Made by a program: the position numbers and the translations under genes. The notes beneath the pieces were generated by a model, which had not been told where the DNA came from, searched no databases, and was given only the letters and a program-made list of their open reading frames with translations. This document shows positions 17,453 to 20,377 of a DNA stretch of 20,377 bases, one piece after another (position 1 is the first letter of the stretch; every line of letters starts with the position of its first letter). The stretch comes from CAYXXZ01 sp964469165 (GTDB lineage: Bacteria > Pseudomonadota > Gammaproteobacteria > Pseudomonadales > Porticoccaceae): positions 1 through 20,377 of the forward strand of contig CAYXXZ010000054.1 of assembly GCA_964469165.1 (NCBI GenBank), in the 5' to 3' direction.

Positions 17453-18442
17453 TTACAGCGGCTCCTTGGCGAATCCCCGTTCCGACCAGCCGACGCCCTG
17501 TTTGCCATCCCAGCTGAGTTGCACGAATTCATCGTACATCACCGCCGCCTTGCGATGGGTGATCAGGCCGAGCGCGGTGTCGAAGGGCATCACCATCGAA
17601 TAGGGGAAGATGTTGGTGACCTTGCTGATCTGGATATCCATGCGCCCCAACTCGCTGTCGAGCACCACGCGGTGGGGCTTGCCCGCGAAGCCGGGGCCGT
17701 CGATGAGTTCGACGTGGGCCACGGTGGCGTTGTACAGGATGCCGTCCTGATCGATGGCGGCATTGCTCATTCCCAGGCGATCACTGCCCTGCGCCCGCAT
17801 GGCATACACGTAGAATGCGCGCCCGCCCGGAAAGGTGCCGTTGACCCAGCAGTGAGCGCCGAAGTGGGTCATGTCGCGCACGCCCCTGCTGTGGTCGCGC
17901 ACGGCGTAACCGTCGCTCAGCGTATAGGTCTTGCCATCGTAGCTGATGGTACCGTTGCTCTTGCCGATATGATCGATGTGGATACCGCCGGCCATCGTCG
18001 AGGCCTCCGCGGAATCGCCCTTCATGTTCCATACGGGCAGATCGGAATCGAAACGCAGGTCCATGGTGCAGCGTTTGGCGGGTGGGTCGTTGAGCGGGCT
18101 GTTGTGGATCAGGAATTCACTGGTGGTCTCGCTCATCGGGCCGTCGAAACGCATTCTCACGGATTTGCCGGGCTCCAGTATGTCGTATTTCGACAAACAG
18201 CCGCCGGGGCCGGTCGCGTCGCCGTTGCGACCATAGCCGCGGTGGAACAGGAAACGGCCATCGGGGAAAGACACCATGACGAATTCACGCCACATGGTGG
18301 TGTCTCCCTGCCAGCGCCCACAGCTGTACATGACGGCAAGGTCGGACCTGGAGTCGGTGAACATGGCTGCGAAATTCTCGCTCCAAAGCGGTGTGTCGGG
18401 AATTTCCCTGATCGGATATTCGTCGGGACCGGTGTAGGACAT
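17453..18442 (-). CDS. DUF7064/DUF7065-type lipocalin-like (AttH/CrtC-related) protein
   Basis: A 329-residue protein without signal peptide or membrane segment. It resembles the two-lobed AttH/hydroxyneurosporene-dehydratase fold group now split into DUF7064/DUF7065: 'RWQGDTTMWREFVMVSFPDG' and 'FLFHRGYGRN' in the N-terminal half, then 'YAVRDHSRGVRDMTHFGAH' and 'FPGGRAFYVYAMRAQG' in the C-terminal half, where the family carries the DHSxGxRD motif. Substrate is unknown; relatives are common in lineages degrading lipids, steroids or terpenoids. ATG 18442 has AAGGT a few bases upstream. It starts 46 bases after the stop of a TonB-dependent receptor on the same strand, so the pair is probably co-transcribed and may act on the same hydrophobic substrate (inference). 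Confidence 0.7.
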   Translation of the reverse strand: MSYTGPDEYPIREIPDTPLWSENFAAMFTDSRSDLAVMYSCGRWQGDTTMWREFVMVSFPDGRFLFHRGYGRNGDATGPGGCLSKYDILEPGKSVRMRFDGPMSETTSEFLIHNSPLNDPPAKRCTMDLRFDSDLPVWNMKGDSAEASTMAGGIHIDHIGKSNGTISYDGKTYTLSDGYAVRDHSRGVRDMTHFGAHCWVNGTFPGGRAFYVYAMRAQGSDRLGMSNAAIDQDGILYNATVAHVELIDGPGFAGKPHRVVLDSELGRMDIQISKVTNIFPYSMVMPFDTALGLITHRKAAVMYDEFVQLSWDGKQGVGWSERGFAKEPL

Positions 18443-18488
18443 GGTTTTTTACCTTATGTTCATGGCGGTGAAACAATGCCGGTGCTCA

Positions 18489-20377
18489 TCAATACTGGGC
18501 GCGAAGCTCCACGCCGAAGGTCAAGGGCGCGCCGGGTGAAAACTGGTCGGCGAAGGGGCCGGTTTCCGTGTAAATGGAATACTCCTCGTCGAGCAGGTTC
18601 TTGCCGTAGACCATCAGGCTGACAGGACTGTTGGCCCGTGACCAGGTGATGTTGGCATTGACGATATGGTAGGCATCTTCCTTGAGACGGTTTTCCGGGT
18701 GCCAGTAAAAGCCGTCGTTGTAATAGTAAGTCAAGTTGACGTCGAAGTCGCCCAGTGCCGTCGGCAGGTGGTAGTTGGTACCCGCGGTGAGCGTCAGATC
18801 CGCGGTTCTCATGATCTTGTTGCCCGAAGCATCCGCCGACGTGACCTCGTTGCCACCGCTGGCAACGGGAATGGACCTGGCCGCTTCGGGAAACGAATCG
18901 TATTCGGTATCCAGAATGGAGGCAGTCAGGAAAAGGTCGAGATTGGGTGTCGCGGCAAAGGATGACTCGATCTCGAAACCGCGGATGCTGGATTCGGCGG
19001 CATTGTCGGTCACCGTGGTGATGCCGCGCTGAATGACGAACTGCATGTTCTCATAGCTGTAGTCGAACGCCGCCAGGTTCAGTGTCAGCCGGCGATCGAT
19101 CCACTGGGTTTTCAAGCCGATCTCGATGGCGTCGAGCGTTTCGGGTTCGAACGGCGGATTGGAGGCGTCCACCACTGCGAAACTGCCGCTGCGAAAACCT
19201 CTGCTGTAGGACACGAAACCGAAGACATTGTCGCTGAAATCGTGATCCAGAATGGCGCGATAGGTGGGCTCTTCATAGGAAAGGCGGTTTTCCGTGCCGA
19301 GACTGGAATTCGGGATCGTTTGAATGACGCCTTCGCCCTGCATGAAGAGATCGACACGGCCATCGAGCTTGCGCTCGTCCCGGGTCCAGCGCGCACCGAG
19401 GGTAAGGCGGGTGGTTGGCGTGAGTTCATAGGTGCCCTCGCCGAAGATGGCGTAGGATTCCGTGTCTATCATGTTGATGGTATGGGGGGTGGCGGGATAG
19501 GTGGGCAGCGCCACCCCGCTGAGTACCAGGCCGCGTGGGTCGTCGAAGCCGGCGTCGTCGTTGAAGTAGTAGAGCCCGGCAATCCATGTCAGGGGGCCGT
19601 CGGCGGTGGAGACCAGCTGAAACTCCTGACTGATGGATTGGCGGGTCTGCAGGTCGGCCGTCACATCGATCGCCGGAACGGGGGTGATGTCGTTGTCGAA
19701 CATGAAAAAGACTTCGGTCTCGCGATAGGAACTGATACTCACGAAGTCGGCCCAGGCGAGGGCGTGGCGAATGTTCAGGGATGCGCCCCAGCCTTCCACT
19801 TCCGTGATCGGCTGGAAGTTGGCGTTGATGTCGTAAAACCCGCCCGGATGCGGCGTACCTTCCATCAGCGATCTGCTGTTGCCGAGCAGACGGTAGGCGG
19901 TGCCCTTGTCGGTGGCGATGTCAGTGTAGTCCAGCGCCAGGCTGACGCGGGTGTCATCGCCCGGTGTCCACAGCCACTTCGAGCGCAGCAGAAGCTCCTG
20001 TGTGATATTGGTGTCGCGACCGTTGGCGACGTTGGTGCCAAAACCCTCTCTCTGATCGGAATAGTAGAGCGACAGGTCGGCGGTGAGATCGTCGGCAATT
20101 CCCGTGGAACCGTAGAACTTGGCGCCGACGGTATCGTAATTACCGTAGGAAACGCTGGCGTCGATGAAGGTTTCCTGGCCGGGATCCTTGGTGACGATGT
20201 TGATCAGGCCGCCGGTGGCATTGCGGCCGAACAGGGTGCCCTGGGGACCGCGCAGGACCTCGATGCGCTCGATGTTGTTGAAGGCCATCTGGTTGCCGTA
20301 ACTCTCGGGCATATAGACGCCGTCCACATACATGGCGATGGCACTTTCCGCGCCTGCGGTGACATCCGAACTGCCCA
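18489..20377 (-). CDS. TonB-dependent outer-membrane receptor (5' end outside window)
   Basis: Outer-membrane active transporter driven by TonB-ExbBD; substrate not identifiable from sequence. Codons upstream of the first internal ATG (20333) continue in frame to the window edge and read GSSDVTAGAESAIAM, a typical plug sequence, so the signal peptide and TonB box are outside the window. Visible plug motifs are 'YVDGVYMPES', 'IERIEVLRGPQGTLFGRNA' and 'GGLINIVTKDP'. The rest is a long beta-barrel with alternating aromatic strands ('VFGFVSYSRGFRSGSF', 'NLAAFDYSYENMQF', 'DVNLTYYYNDGFYWHPENR') ending in 'PLTFGVELRAQY' with a terminal aromatic, as needed for BAM insertion. Style resembles the expanded receptor families of sphingomonads and marine gammaproteobacteria. 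A lipocalin-like gene follows after 46 bases. Confidence 0.93.
   Translation of the reverse strand, partial: GSSDVTAGAESAIAMYVDGVYMPESYGNQMAFNNIERIEVLRGPQGTLFGRNATGGLINIVTKDPGQETFIDASVSYGNYDTVGAKFYGSTGIADDLTADLSLYYSDQREGFGTNVANGRDTNITQELLLRSKWLWTPGDDTRVSLALDYTDIATDKGTAYRLLGNSRSLMEGTPHPGGFYDINANFQPITEVEGWGASLNIRHALAWADFVSISSYRETEVFFMFDNDITPVPAIDVTADLQTRQSISQEFQLVSTADGPLTWIAGLYYFNDDAGFDDPRGLVLSGVALPTYPATPHTINMIDTESYAIFGEGTYELTPTTRLTLGARWTRDERKLDGRVDLFMQGEGVIQTIPNSSLGTENRLSYEEPTYRAILDHDFSDNVFGFVSYSRGFRSGSFAVVDASNPPFEPETLDAIEIGLKTQWIDRRLTLNLAAFDYSYENMQFVIQRGITTVTDNAAESSIRGFEIESSFAATPNLDLFLTASILDTEYDSFPEAARSIPVASGGNEVTSADASGNKIMRTADLTLTAGTNYHLPTALGDFDVNLTYYYNDGFYWHPENRLKEDAYHIVNANITWSRANSPVSLMVYGKNLLDEEYSIYTETGPFADQFSPGAPLTFGVELRAQY

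Noticed and set aside
17423..18622. 399-codon plus-strand frame opposite the lipocalin-like gene
   Set aside because: The minus-strand gene has a good ribosome site, family motifs and operon context; the plus frame has none.

Overview
The window is a high-GC, gene-dense stretch of a gammaproteobacterial chromosome. The order pilO-pilP-pilQ-aroK-aroB ... gltB-gltD-hemE matches the conserved block known from Pseudomonas and its relatives, and the protein sequences read as clear orthologues. A DUF7064/7065-type lipocalin-like gene and a TonB receptor with a 'RGPQGTLFGRNATGG' plug lie at the right end. Both are common in marine lineages such as Halieaceae/Spongiibacteraceae, so I infer an oligotrophic marine-type gammaproteobacterium. 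That placement is inference.

Layout: (1) 1-3875, + strand: the tail of the type IV pilus assembly operon (pilO partial, pilP, pilQ), translationally coupled to aroK. (2) 3771-4600: a tandem array made of the 3' end of aroK plus a REP-type hairpin, repeated after the gene in about 220-bp units; the last two 221-bp units look identical. (3) 4707-5789: aroB. (4) 5790-6500: a 711-bp regulatory and repeat region with NtrC-type sites, a sigma-54 promoter, heptamer repeats and a hexanucleotide microsatellite. A damX-like gene, present here in pseudomonads, is missing. (5) 6501-12389: gltB-gltD, both subunits of NADPH glutamate synthase. (6) 12384-12682: a spacer bounded by an inverted repeat of heptamers, with a 28-bp perfect palindrome inside. 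(7) 12693-13760: hemE. (8) 13899-15338: a DUF3391/HD-GYP protein with degenerate catalytic residues. (9) - strand, 15441-17260: psd and rhdA, separated by a REP hairpin. (10) - strand, 17453-20377: a TonB-dependent receptor (5' end cut by the window) followed by the lipocalin-like gene, probably one operon.

Functionally the genes are mostly housekeeping: pilus secretin assembly, shikimate pathway, ammonia assimilation, heme synthesis and phosphatidylethanolamine synthesis. The unusual content is between the genes. At least four unrelated short 'words' occur as 7-bp repeats (TTTCACG, GTCTGAC, GCTTAAA/GCTTACG, GTTCCGC types). A REP family occurs six times, and one REP has been amplified together with a gene end. 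The gltBD upstream region carries a textbook-like nitrogen-control architecture (NtrC enhancer sites plus a -24/-12 promoter), with repeat elements lying between enhancer and promoter.
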